Source: Haemonchus contortus
Lineage: Eukaryota; Nematoda; Chromadorea; Rhabditida; Trichostrongylidae
Assembly (NCBI GenBank): GCA_000469685.2
Contig: LS997565.1
Location: 36,553,145-36,617,144 of the forward strand
Direction: 5' to 3'
DNA length: 64,000 nucleotides
Positions 36,401 to 50,100 of this stretch are shown here, in pieces. Made by a program: the position numbers and the translations under genes. How positions within the stretch are numbered: the first letter of the stretch is position 1; the number at the start of each line of letters is the position of its first letter. The notes below the pieces were generated by a model, which ran no database searches, was not told where the DNA came from, and saw only the letters and a program-made list of their open reading frames with translations.

Positions 36401-37520
36401 GACAACTTTGCTCTCTGGCGGGTGACAAACTCTCCTCTTCATTGTTCGACCCTAGACAGCGGCAAAAGTCATCAGCAGAAAGTAAATGGTAGTGCGGAAA
36501 CTATTACATGCTCATTTCAGTCAAGTGTAGATCTAGTTCGGAGCGCACTACAATGGGGAATCAGTCAACAAATTACTATTCTAGGTGTGGTTGGAGCATA
36601 TCCATGGATCACTTCGAGCTTTGCCGTGTGGCTGAAGAAACTGCTAGGTCTGGCAATGAATTTCTGGCGAAATCGCAAATTAAATTACAAGATAGAGTTG
36701 AACTAGCTGAGAAGGTAAGCCAGGATCATTTCCGCTATTCCCATGACTAATGTTTTCTTTACCAGGTCTTCTCCGTTACTGATGGAGCTTTGTACAGATT
36801 CAATGTGTTGCGTATTCCGAGCCTTCGCGTTCTTTTCGAGAACGCTGTTGCTCAAAAGAAGTCAGTTGCCCTTTTCATAACCTGAAGTTTTCAAACGCAG
36901 AATGTGTATTCTAGCATAGAGAAAATGCTGAAATATGGGAATGATCTGCTGTCCCTACAAGGACAATATCAGAATGAAGACGATTTGGCGCTTTGTCATC
37001 TAAAATACGGTTTGGCTCAAGCTTACAAACTGGCTGGAGATCAGGAAAATTGCCGGCAACTGCTCACCGGTGTACGTGAGGCAAGTCGTTTTTTAAACTT
37101 GCGGTCCACTGTATCAGGCTATTTGCAATATCCATCTTGTATAGTTAACACTAACTTCTAAATGCGGCAGACGACGAATTTCGAAATTTGACGATAGCAT
37201 GGGATTTCTCAGTTCAATTGGAAATCAGTCAGGCAACACTTGATTGGTACTCTACGAAAAACTTTTGGGGGAGGATGGGGTTTCGGTGAAAAGTGGCACC
37301 TTCAAAGGGGCATTACTTTCGTTGCTTAATAACCTCTCTTGAATGTAGTGTCTGGTGGAACTAGAGCTAGGGCTAGAATCGCAGAAATATGAGTGTTTGC
37401 AGCCATGAACAGCAGTATCATTCGAAATGTTGACTAAAAACCATGTTTTTTTTTTAGGTATTTGGGCGAGCTTATGGAACCAACTCCAGTATTTATGCGC
37501 TCATTTCTCTTATGTGTTAA
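33483..37520 (+). CDS. set-14: SMYD-type SET/MYND protein
   Basis: Exons: 33483-33545, 33608-33748, 33898-34039, 34088-34211, 34922-35053, 36049-36169, 36223-36356, then 36531-36714 (or starting 36585), 36766-36860, 36915-37080, 37458-37520; about 454 aa with the longer choice. Exon 2 is a complete MYND zinc finger (CHSCLKMGSDLKKCKGC, YYCSADCQKKDWPLHKTEC). The SET core follows with DHSCKPN (NHSCxPN motif) at the end of exon 5, the EILM..YNFDCECEGC tyrosine and post-SET cysteines in exons 6-7, and a TPR-like helical C-terminus. The SET N-lobe with the G-x-G SAM-binding motif is not encoded; the start codon sits right after a trans-splice-like acceptor. The last intron has a GC donor (GAG|GCAAGT). 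SMYD proteins methylate lysines. The symbol rests on my recollection that C. elegans set-14 (R06F6.4) neighbours vps-11. Confidence 0.87.
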
Positions 37521-38111
37521 AGTTGTCACCTCTATTCCTTTCTTTCTTCTCTTTATACCTGACCGATCCCGAGCACTGCATACTTTTAAGAGAGCGGAAA
37601 TTTGTTCTGTTGGCTTGTCTTTTTTCTAGATCGTTTGCGGTAGACTTTCAAGCGATCAGTCTCAGACCTCTGTTACAATTTGTACAATTTCTTCATGTGC
37701 ATCTACATCTCTTTCAACCTAAATAGCTCTAAACAAAGAGTTGGCGTGCTCGTTGTGAAAATCTGAAGTTTCTACCTTGCCAAGCTAGCTTTTATTACCC
37801 ATGAAAAGTCTTCATGGGTTTTTTTTAACACCGACCTTATTCCCAGCTAGCTTTCCGATATTAGCACGCGATTGAAAGTATTTGCTTATTGTTCACCGGT
37901 TGCCCCTTACATTGCCTTATGGAGTCATGATCTCCTTTCAAAGTTCTATTTTTGTTATGTTCCAATCCATGATTTCGAATAAATGTCAGATATAATCGGA
38001 GTACTGATGGTGAAAAAGATGTGTAACACATTTACTTACTTGAAATGATTTCTTTGATTTGTTCTCTATTCTCTCTAATGTGTTTGCTCTTTTTCAGAGT
38101 GTAAATCTTTG
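37521..38111. other. set-14/vps-11 intercistronic region
   Basis: 591 bp. A poly(A) signal AATAAA at 37978-37983 is followed about 115 bases later by the acceptor GCTCTTTTTCAG ending at 38097, 14 bases before the vps-11 ATG. This poly(A)-then-acceptor order is the hallmark of nematode operon junctions. Confidence 0.65.
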
Positions 38112-41100
38112 ATGTCGGTCGACTTTGGCTGGCGTCGTTTCAATTTTTTCGATAAAAATATCGTACAGGATCCAGAAAATCCGGATGAAAAGTTTCTGGG
38201 CCTCAAGGTGCTTATAAGCCGATTGCTATTTATTTCTTTTGCAATACCATAGTAGTGGCAACGATAAAAAGACAGGAATCTCGGCAAGATGTGGGACAGT
38301 CTTGACGGAGATATTTCCTGAACAAGATCTCCGGTACTGCGAATTAATCCCTTCAAGATCAGCAGGAAGGGATCAGTTCACAGCACCGGAAAAGATCGTA
38401 TTCAGGAAATATATTCATGCTGATTAGGTGCAGTTAGAGTGGATCTTGTCATATAATTGCATTTGTTTACTGTTTGAGCGCTTGGGCTTGGAGGACGGTG
38501 TCGAGCGCTAATGTGATTCTTTGGAGTTGTCAATTTGATGGACCTGAAGCAGTGATAAACGATGTTGAAGTGCGACATACATTGACAAGGGGGAAGTCTG
38601 CAGACAGAATAAAACAAGTTTTTGACAGCCATACTGTTATAATTCTGCGGAGCAGTGAATTTTCGTAGCAGTCTAACCAACTTCTAAACCGATATTTACA
38701 CTCACACATAGTTCATCGAAAAATCAAGAAGCGCAGGTAAATAATTAAGTGTTGCTTAGGATGCGTTGACGGGGGGGGGCTGGAGTTCTCAGAACTTCTA
38801 CGATTTAGGAATGATAAAAAAGGAAGTTTTCGAAAGTTCTTGTCTTCTATATGCACTACGCAGTATTCGTTCGAATTGATGGGAATCACCATCGCTGCAA
38901 GTCTTTTGGTATACCGGTGTAACGAAGCAAAATCTGAAAGTACGTTTTCAGGATGTCTGTGTAGACTGTTGGTGTAGTAACATCAGTGGAGAGGCTGCAT
39001 ATCTCGGAGAACAACGCGGAGGAGTATTCCGATTGGGCAGAGATCTCAATGAGAACTATTGGAAAGCATATCAAACTTCCCTTACTGCCCTACATGTTGC
39101 AGATGACTTCATATTTTCTATCGGAGTAAGTTCTGTTTATCATTGTCGAAACATGAGGAACTTCACTTCGGTCTAATTCATTGAAAACGGGGGCAGTGTC
39201 CCCATTTTAGAAATATGCAGCCAATAAAATTCGCTACTTACAACTCAAAATATTTAGTAAAGATTCAATTTTGTCTGACTCTTTAGGAAGACGAAGAAGG
39301 AGTCAATTCATTGCTGAAGATTTGGAAGGGTGACTGTTTCGAAAAAGGAGTACCAGCTCTTTGTAGGGAGGTGGGTTTTCTTGTCAATTTAATGAGCAGA
39401 AATTTAGTTCCGAGCCATGTCTTGTCAAGCCATACGGCGAAGGTTATGTAGTGGTAAGTGGCGCCCGACACACATGCATGGCCCGTGGTTCAATCCTTAG
39501 TCGACAACCCCCAGACCAACCAAACCTCCATCCCTCCAGGGTCGCTGAATTGGTATCAACTAATCTGTTAGAATAAAAGCAATGACTTGTGATTGGCTGG
39601 CCACCACAAGTCAATGGGGCATCTTCGTCTTATCTATCTTTATCTGTTTAATCAACAGTCATCAACGTGGAAGAATCAAAGGAAAGTACCGTAAAAATAT
39701 GTAGCTCTTTGCACGCTCGTATTTGAATACCGGACGATAGAAATATGTCACCTCCTTAGCGATTTTCAAAATATTTAGCTAAGTCGAAGCATCGAGGAAA
39801 GTTGTTGCCCTGTAGACGCGTGTCCCTATTAAACTCGCATCGGAGACTTTGCTACTGATTAGTTGTAAGTCTTCATGACTGTATAGGAAGCCTGTGAAAA
39901 AGGTTTGAAGACGTTCGAGGAAGGCTACGAAAGTTCTATATGTCATTCAGGGGTCTTTGTTGCAATCTCGTGATCTGGCCACGAGAAATCCATTCTTTCA
40001 TCATGCTTTTCGAGTTTTTAGTGAGCATAATTCTGGAGTCTTTCTGGTCAAGGACATGTACGATGGCTCAACGACATTAATACTCACCCCACACCCCCAA
40101 CCGGAGCAATAGATATCCTTGTTGGGATACACCAAGGACCAACTGTGTGCCCATTTCTCTTCCTGCCTACAATGGACGTCATCAGAAAAGAACTCATGGA
40201 TGGACCTACGAAGACCATCCTTTACGCTGACGATGTCGCTCTGGTAGCGGAGAGTGGAGGAGAACTCCAGGACGAGCTGGAGAAATGGCAGAAACTGCTG
40301 GCGGAAGATAGTATCCGACTGAATGTGGAGAAGACCAACTTCTTCTGCTCCGAGGAGTGGGCGAAGTCAATCGTTGATACTCTCGGGGAGGCTTTCGGCA
40401 AGGTTGAGGACTTTCAATACCTGGGAAGTGATCTAGCCGCTGATGACAAACCATAAAATGCCGGATAAGTGCGGCTTGGATTAGGTGGAGGGAATGCACC
40501 GTCATCCTCTGCGACCATCGGTGCTCGAGAACCCCCAAATGGAAGGTGTTTCGGGCAGTGGTAAGTTCAACGGTGCTCTACGGCAGTTAGTGTTGGCTTG
40601 TAAGTAAAAACCATGGAAGACAGTTCCAATCCGCCGGAATTAGTAGGTGGAAGGAATACTTCGAAAAGCTCATAAACGAGGAATTTGCCCATAAGGGCAG
40701 TTCCCAGCAATAGGCAGTAGGTGGCCGCATCGAACTCTGGGCAGAGGGTGAGGTGCTCAGAGCAAAAGAAAATATGAAGGTTGGGGATGACTGATCCGGT
40801 TGGAGTCCGAACGAGACATGGAGGTCGCTTGGAGAGCACGGGATAAAGTGGCTCACCCGATTTCTGAACACTGTGGCCACTAAAGGAAGAATCTCAGATG
40901 CGCGGAGGAGAGTATTATCGTTACCATTTTCAAGCAGAAGGGGACGCGATGGAGTGTTCCAACTACCGGAGGATCAGGTCGAAGCTCAGGATAAGCGACC
41001 ACAAAAAGCCGCAAAGAAGACATGGCGGGAAGTGATTAAGAAGGACCTAACCGAAGGTTAAGTGACTGCTGAAGATGCCGTAGATAGAAAGAATTGGAGA

Positions 41101-44100
41101 CGGCTGACAAGAACAGCAACGACGGCGCCAGATGAACGCTCGCGAGAAGAAGAAGAGAATTACTGCTCCTTTAGCACCAGTCAACGGCGGGGAAGCTGGC
41201 CAAAGTCTTGATCGCGCTGTATACAGGCAAAAGGGAGTGGTGTGAATAAGTAGATGGAAAATGGCCAGAATATAGTTTATGTTTGTCATAAATGTCACAG
41301 CTGAAGAACCACTCTTTGCAGCCTGCCTCGAGCGACTTCGATTTTATTGTTGCATGTGTGGCGTAATGAGTGCGTATGTGGCCTATACAATGACTTGCGG
41401 TGGCCAGTCGATGTACAAGTCAGTGCTTTTATCCTCCCAGACAAGTCTGGTACCAAATTACCGAGCCCAGAGGGATGGAAGCTTGGTTGGCCTTGGCGAA
41501 AATCAATCCCGGATTCGAACCCGTGACCATGCGTGCGACATAGTGCGCCACTTGCCACTATACCACCTCCGCTTTTAAATGGAAATCGAGTGCGGGGCGC
41601 ATCCCTCAAACCGGATTGATTAACGCCAAAACCTTTATCCTTTATGTGAGATGTCGATGCATTAGCAGAGACGACGTTCTAAATTATAAGTCACTGCATG
41701 AAGTGCTGGCTTCCTATGGAAGTATTACTCCCACGACTGTCCAGTCCAGTTGAGCATGATGAGACGAAATGCCATCTACTCACTTTTCTTGATCCCTCGA
41801 GACGTTGCCTTAAACCAAGCTCAGGAAGAAGTCCTGTTTACTAGATTCAGTTGTTGTGAGCTCAAAGAGCTAAATGATCCGGACAATCAGTACTTGCCCA
41901 TCAGTAGCCGGGACTGCCAACTTTGAAGAGAATGTGCTGCCGGCTCCAAAAGTTTTGACGCTTATCGTGACTGACTTTACCTGAGTCGTAGAATTATAAA
42001 TTGGGAGCGATATACATATGTATACCACTTTGTCTACTGCAAAAATCCGCTCCCTACTTGTTTTTTCTAACTGCTACTAGTGAAGGTTTTTGATGAGTGT
42101 TTAGGTTCGCATCAGCACCATTCATCCTTCTTCCCATTACTCAGTAACTGCTTGTGCTGTTGCGGTGCACTCATCTCTTTCTGCAATCGCTATAGGTTTT
42201 GTCGACGGAACTGTATTACTCTATCAAGGCACCGTTATCAAAGATAAGGTAAGAATCTCAGTGACAGAAAAATCTTTTCCCAAAAAGATGGATTCTCATA
42301 ATTGAAGGCGTTAACTTCACGATGGCAACGTATTCGTGATCCGTTGCCTTTGGATGGAACGGTGTCTGGTCTTGCTCTGGCACAATTACCAGGAGAAAAA
42401 TTGGTCGTGTTTGTGATTACCACCAAAGTTGTCAACTCATATGTCATTGAGAACAAAACTGTCGTAAATTCGGTACGTTTTTTCTGTTTCCAATGCACCT
42501 TAGAAACAGCTGTAATCGTGATCTAACAATAAGCGTAGAGGTGCTGCTGAAAAGAGGAAACCGCGTAGTTTGATGAATTCAGCTAAAACCCGGTTGATGT
42601 AACCAAAATCGCTCCAGCTTATGTAGAATACAAATCTGTTTGATTCGAAGGGGCTTGATCTACAGGACGAAAGATAACTGGAGATGTCGTGTTTGGTGAT
42701 GATGCCCAATCATTTCTGATAAATCATTGTGTACAGTCACGTAATTAAACAGTAAAACATAGCATGGGAAGTCTACCCCACTGAGGTGGGATATTCAACT
42801 CCTGAAGCAGGACGCTTTGAAGTAGCTGACTAGTTTCCCGACTGCCTCAAATTCGTTCCCGGCTCGTGTGCCGGCATGTATTCGTTATTCTGCTGCCTGT
42901 GTACAGCGTCTGATTCGAGTCAATTTTCTGTGGGTGTGTTGGATGGATGGATGTGCTTTTTCTTCTCGCCGTCAGAGCAGCTTTTCAGAGGAAACATATT
43001 TACCTGTCAAGCTCTAGTTGAGTATAAGAGGCGCTAGCGGTAGCTGTGGTAAAAGTAAAGTCGTAAAAGATTCTGACATCATACTTTGCCACTGATCCCA
43101 GGTTTATTGGCGCACTTACTAAGTTCAACAAAAGTTCCACCCTCGAGAAGGTTCCAGCTCTTTTGAAGCAAAGACCTGCATCTATCTCTGTGGCGTATTC
43201 GCCAAATATCTATATGCTTAATCCAAAACTTATTTTATGGGCCATACAAAAATACATAAGTATAATATACAGAGAAGGCTATGTGTACAACAATACACAT
43301 AGCCGTCTCTTTTTTCACATCCTTTTTCTTTACTAGTCCTTCCCTTCTCACTGAAATCATAGCTCAGAGTTTACGTAAGTATTTCTGTGAAATACTTCTG
43401 GGGTTATGATGTGACCATATTGTACTGGTGTTACTGTCTTCAAATTGCTTTTTCTCATTTTTTCCTGGCAATATTTCAGCTAAAACATGATTCAAACGGC
43501 ACCTCTAAGGACTGCTGGACCTTCGATGAGAGAACTGGTTCTCTTGTTGTAGCTAGTCGAGATGTGAGTAATGCCAAATCTACAAACTTATATTCACTCA
43601 GTAGCTATTAAGGATATAAAATGTTCGTTAATTCAGTGGTGATTCTGGGCTTTATCGGTTTTTGACTTATTCGCCGGATTTGAAATTTGCTATTGGACTT
43701 ATTTAGATGGTCTACTTCTATGAGGCCGACCAATGCCTTGATGCTGATGGCTACCGTGGACGCTGCCTTCAGTTGGGCCGCAGTCATGAGAAGCTGCAGC
43801 TGATTTCTATAGGCGATCACCTTGTGCTGGTTACGAAGCAGCACGCTTTGATCCCGTTAGTAGCTTCCTGGAAAGATAATCGCCCTATTGTTCTGAGTTC
43901 TGGGTTTCCAAAATGGCTGTTCCTATGACCTGAAGATTTATTTTGCAGCTCGAGTGATGAAACTGAGTACATGTCAATGGTCACTGTCTATAATGTCAAA
44001 GGTCAATACATCGGATTTTCCTGTTCGGTACCGTCGTTGTGTAGGTAAATTGGTTTAGTCATAAAAAAGCCTCCAAGCATAATTAAGTGTACTTTGAATA

Positions 44101-47100
44101 GTTGTAGGGGAAATAATCTTTTATTGAGGTTGTTCACGGTTGATCAATCGTTGATGATATTGGGCAAGGATGGAACGCTGTCAAAACTGACTGAGAAAAG
44201 TCTTAATGCTAAGTTGGACATCCTTTTCAAGAAGAACCTTTATGATGTAGCAATTATGTGAGTATTTCCCTCTTCTATACGCATTTACAAAAAATCTGAG
44301 GGCTGTATTAAACGTGCCAAATGGTGTGTTATCAGGCGCATGTTCCGGGACAGGATCCCCAGGCCATGCGCTGTTCGTGGGCTTCGCGGCTGGTAGCTCA
44401 TCTGCCACCTAGCTGGCGATCCTTCTGAGCTTAGTTAGTTGGTGTAAGACTCGTCTGAAAGCATTTACATGATCAGCTAGCATTGTCAGGTCATTGTATA
44501 GGCCATGTACGTAAACGAGCACTGCTGTGGCTCTGAATGGGAGCGTGGGGCTACCCGAGACTTCAAATCATCCCCCACTTTCTTTTGCTATACATACAAT
44601 TCAAACCATATTGCCTTCCGATCAAATGGTTTTTTTCAGCCTAGCCAAGAATAATAAGGACGGAGCCGAGCACTTGAAAGCCATCCATGCAAAGTATGGG
44701 GATTACCTCTACGGGTAGGTTCTCATTTCCTACAAGTTTGGCTTTGCTGCAATCACGGTTCCCTTTTGAGGAAGGCAGATTTCGATGGCGCGATCAACGA
44801 ATATAAAGAAACCATCGGTATGCTAGAGCCATCCTACGTCATTAAACGGGTACGTTACTGAAACGATGATCGATAAGAACGACAAAGTCACTGTATGCAT
44901 CCTGCTATGTGGTAGAGTAGAGGATATCAGCGCAGCGCCCGATAACCGCAGATTCAAGTCCAGTCTCGTCCATAAGGACTTGCCCTAACTCAAAACCGAC
45001 TTTAAACAATTTTACTCCCCGAACCCATCAGCTGGAAATGGAGTTGCGCTTTTCAGCTCAAAGGGATACAAAACCTGGCTAAATATCAGGTGCTTATCGC
45101 GGACACATAGGGCTACTGCTAATCAATATGTTCGGTATTTCTTTGATGAAATGATCTTACTACGATTTATTTGTTTGCAGTACCTGGAGGGATCACGACT
45201 AAGGCAGCTGTGTGTGTACATGGAAGCTCTGCATGAAACCAATCGTTACAATTTACATCACACGAGCATCCTCCTGCACTGCTATGCCCAACTAGAGGAA
45301 CGCGAGAAAATGATGAAATTCCTGGAGAAGATTTCCAAGGACCGCAAGACGGATATGGCAGCGGTGTTCGATGTGAGCAACCCATTTTCATCCGTGAATT
45401 TGTTGCTATTTTATTTTATATCACTATAATCTGAATCCATGTCCCAACTTCTTCTCATTCATCTTCTTTTACCTTGTTTAAGTTTCTCGATCTGAATTTT
45501 TTAATGGGATTTCTTCTTAATCTTCCGTGGTAACAACTCCCTGAGATTCATCTTGATCAGGTCACTTTTTCTCGGGCACCTCGTAATTGCCTTCTCTGGA
45601 ACCTCCTCAGCGCATGCCCATGCCGACAACAGTACTGCTGCTGGTGTACCTCCAGTTGGTCAGAGACTGTCAGCGTAACCGTCTCCTTTCACTCTTTCCT
45701 TTTTCGTACTATTCCTAGACGATCTTAGGACCGATTTTCGCGTACTCCTTTCAATGGGATGATACTGCTTTTTATGTTCCTGCCTAGGGGTCGGCACTCG
45801 TTGTGCAAGGGTTCGATATCTTTACCACCATGTTGTACACTTCAAGATCCAGCAAGGGATCTGTACTGTTGAGGGTTATTCCGAGGAAGAGGTGTATAAA
45901 CAATACTCGCCTCGTCAGGCTAGTAGAGTGTTACTTAGCGAATGCAGTTAACAAATTCTGAATTGAAGGAAAAAGCACTTATAACGATTGTGGGAACCAA
46001 CTTAGAGCCTAGGTGGTCGAAAGAAATATTCATATCGAAAGATGGAATTGGGCATGTCGGGGGACGCACGATTCGTGCGATTCTGGGTGCCGCGGCAAAA
46101 TGCGCGGCGAAATTCATAGCTGTTCTGATGCCTTTAGCGCCTGTTATTGGGGCCCAATTTAGAAATAAAGTGGATCAGATGTATCAGCTGGCCTACTAAT
46201 CTGTTTTACTCTAACTTTGTACCCCAATAAAAGGCGCCAGAGTCGTTCGAATCATCATGAATTTCGCCGCGCACTTTGCCGCGCGCACCCAGAATCGCAC
46301 GAATCGGTACACACCCGGGCATATCATGTCCAATTCCTGCGAAAAAGAAATCTTCAAGTCGCAACCAGGGTGAGGTCTGCCGCATAGCTAGATTTGCGAA
46401 GAGTGTGAGCAGTTGTGAGACTAAAACTTTGAAGAGCGATTACTAGCCTAGCTTTCGAAAACAGGGCAGTTTTTCAAAGGCAGAAGTGGTTCAGTGCAAG
46501 TGGCGTGCTATCACACGCGCATATTCACGGGTTCGAATCTCGGATCAATATTTCCCTAGGCTAATCAGATACTTCTATCCCTTCGCCGGATAATTCGTAC
46601 CTGACTTGCCTGGGAGGGTAGAAGTGTTGAATTGTACATCGTCTGTCCAGCGCAATTCATTGTATAGGCCTTAATCGCGTTCAATACGCCCCTACGATTC
46701 TGGATAGGAGCCGAGTGCGAGGCGCAATCCAATAACGAGATTGATTAGCTCCAAAGGCCTTATCCCCTTGGTTCTTGGCCAACATAGTTGGCCTGAGGAA
46801 CGTCACTAGAGTTCCACCGAATTTGACATTAGGAAGTTTTTTGGCGCTTTGACATAGGAACCTAAATCTAAAAAAACCAAGAAAACTTACCAGGGAAGGA
46901 TCCCAGGTCGAAGTGGCCATTTGAAATGAGTCCTACACTACTGGACGTGTTTTTGGATGCTGAGTTCAGATCTGCTTTCCAAATCTGCCAAGCGTTCCTC
47001 TGAACGGAGTTATGAGAGTGGTTTTAGGGAGAGTTTCAGGGTTTGACATGAGAAAACTTAAGTTACATGGATGTGCCTCATCATTCAACGGCGGCTTGGC

Positions 47101-50100
47101 GTAGAGGTATGCGTGACGCTTCATGGGCGGGAGGCTAGGGTTCGGGTTTTGTGGGGGACCGAAATTTTGCGTTACATAGAATTTTTCCTTTAAGGCCTAG
47201 AAAATACTCTCGTGGTGATTTCGTCACGTTTTATGACTTTTTAATGTTTTGCTGATACCTTTACCACCTACCCAGCCGTTACTGAGTGAGAGATTCCTCC
47301 GTGCGCACAATTTGGAGGTCCGGGCGAGTAAAATGTGCATGATGAGCAATGATGATGCTAGAGTGTGTGTTGATACTAGATTGGGGGCGATGGTGCGTAG
47401 CAGCTCCGGACTCACCAACACCGGCACTGTTGATAGTAGACTCGAAGACCAGAAAGCTATTCAGTGCGCCTTACCTCCACAAAAGCAGGTGAAGGGAATG
47501 ACACCCTGCTCGAGGCTACCACGAGGCTAATACGGCCGATAGAAGCTTATTTCTTATTTCCTTCTAGAAAAATGGTCAAACGCATCACCTCATATGCAAT
47601 AGCTCATGATCTCAACTTTTACGTGTACACACGAGACCCCATTCTTCGCTTACTGTTGCTTGTCTACTTTCAGTTCTGTGTGGCCAGATTTAGGAAATTC
47701 CTCTTTTATCAATGGTGTGCCACCGACTACTTAAGCACTCCCCGGGTGATTTTGGGATGCATACACAATTCTGTTTTCCTTCTGGTTTAGGATTGGTAAG
47801 TGTGAAGCAATGGGCTGTGACGAGTTCTTTTTTCAACCGTTGCTCCCATTGTGAGAAGCTTCTTTGCTCCAAGCATTTCGTGCTAGAGTATCGCACTTGT
47901 TCATAAAGTGGTAAAAATTATCCTACTGTGAATATAGAGTGCATGGGCATTAGAGTAAAACTGAAGTACTACTTCATGTGGATAAGTATCACCAAAAGCA
48001 TTAAAAGGTCATAAAACGTAATGAAATCACCACGAGAGTATTTTCTAGGCCTTAAAGGAAAAATTCTATGTGACGCAAAATTTCGGTCCCCCTCAAAACC
48101 CGAACCCTAACCTCCCGCCCATGAAGCGTCACGCTTACCTCTACACCAAGCCGCCGTTGAGTGATCAGGCACATCCATGTAATTTAAGTTTTCTCATGTC
48201 AAGCCCTGGAACTCTCCCTGGAACCACCCTCATAACTCCGTTCAGAGGAACGCTTGGCAGATTTGGAAAGCAGATCTGAACTCAGCATCCAAAAACACGT
48301 CCAGTAATGTAGGTCTCATTTCAAATGGCCACTTCGACTTGGGATCCTTCCCTGGTTAGAACTGTGGCTAAGTTAAAGGTGAAAAGGGTTGGCATTCCAA
48401 AATATTCTCTTTTCTTATACTTCTTCTGTGAAAAATTGTTACTTGTTGGTGGTCTGGTTACAGGTACTTCGGTCGCTGAAACTATCTGAAGATGCAAGTC
48501 TATTTGCTGTAAAACTTGGAATGCACGATTACGCCTTGTCAATGATGGTGGAAGATCTCGGGCGGCACGCAGTTGCTATTAAATACATTTCAAAACGGAC
48601 TCCCGCTGAGGTCAAGTTTCGATGATGAATAAAACCAACTCAAAGTAACTAGGCAGTAACTTCCCAGACAAGTACAGCATAATGTCTTTACTGTAGTATT
48701 TTAGACATGCTCTTTTATTGAAAAGTATGGGCATTTACTTTTTGAAGCATGTCCAAACGAAACTGTAGATCTTTTACAAGATGTCATTGAGAAGTCTTCA
48801 GGAGGTAAGCGTTTTATTTGCTCGTTTATTTATTTGTGGGAAATCGTATGATTGTAGATGATGTCGATCCGACACAACTGCTCAAAGTGTTCGTAGGGGA
48901 TTTTACGAAAGCTGCTGGTTTTGTTGAATTTGCTCTGAAAAAGGTGAGGAAAACAGTTTGACAACCATATGTTACATATGCAAATAACAAGGGACTTCCC
49001 GTATCAAATTTAAGAAATTACGAGAAATCTTTTGTTATTTACCAATGTGTTGTGGAAAAGGTGGTGTTGCGGAAAAAGGCGCGCTATCACATGCATGGTG
49101 AAAGATCAAGCCTCGACACGATCTAAGTCCAGACCAAATGAGCATTATATTCCTCCGGAGTTTGCTCATTGGAATCGGACCGGTTTGGGAGGATAAAAGC
49201 AGTGCCGATACATGGGGTGGCCTTCGGGTGTAAAAGCAACGTACGCATTAAAAGCTACCACTGCAATTCTGGTCAAGAGTCGATTGCGAGGACGCATATC
49301 AAGAATAGGATTAAACAACGCTAGAAGGCATTATCCTTTCTCAAACTGTATTTGCCCTAATTAATTTACATGATTCGGGTTCAGGTATCGGGACCGTCTC
49401 GTGCTGTTTTGCTGGATACAATACTGGAGTTGAGGCTGCGAGACTACTCTGAAGGAAAAATCGTGAGTTTTTACCTCGAAGTATCCCTTTTGGGTATACT
49501 GCAGTGTTTCTACAGGTTAGAGATTTATTTTGTTCTTGATAGTTTTTTTTTGTAATATTTTTTACGCAATCATTTCGACAAGTAATACCACTAGAATCCA
49601 AATGATTCGTCTAAACACTTATGTGCTCATGGGTTCCAGCCTAGTGATATTACTGTAGTAACGGCATTTTACCATATATAAAGATCTCTGTCATTATGAA
49701 GTATTCTACGTTACTTATAGCTCTAGTCAGTAAAAATCCTTTTTCTACAAAATTATTTCCAACCCGATCTGGAACTTTTGGTATCCTTATTCACTTCGTC
49801 AAGAGCGGAGGTGGTGTAATGGCAGGTGGCGCACTTCACACACGCATGGAGGCTCGCATAGGGTTTGGTAACGGGTCCGAACCCGGATCGATTTCTTAGG
49901 CCAACCAAGCCTTCCGTTTGGGAGGATAAAAGCACTGACTCGTACATCGGCTGGTCACCGCAAGTCATTGTATAGGCCACATACGCATTCAATACGCCAC
50001 TACGATTCTGAATGGAAGTCGAATGCGTGGGCGCATCCCTGAGACTGGATCGATTAACACCTCAAAACCTTATCTTCAACTTTAACTCACTTCGTCAACT

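Noticed and set aside
41295..41609. 104-codon minus frame, and similar frames at 2183-2488, 49753-49992 and 63537-63845
   Set aside because: All are read-throughs of the SINE family (recurrent translated phrases such as [11 protein letters not shown]) and not proteins.
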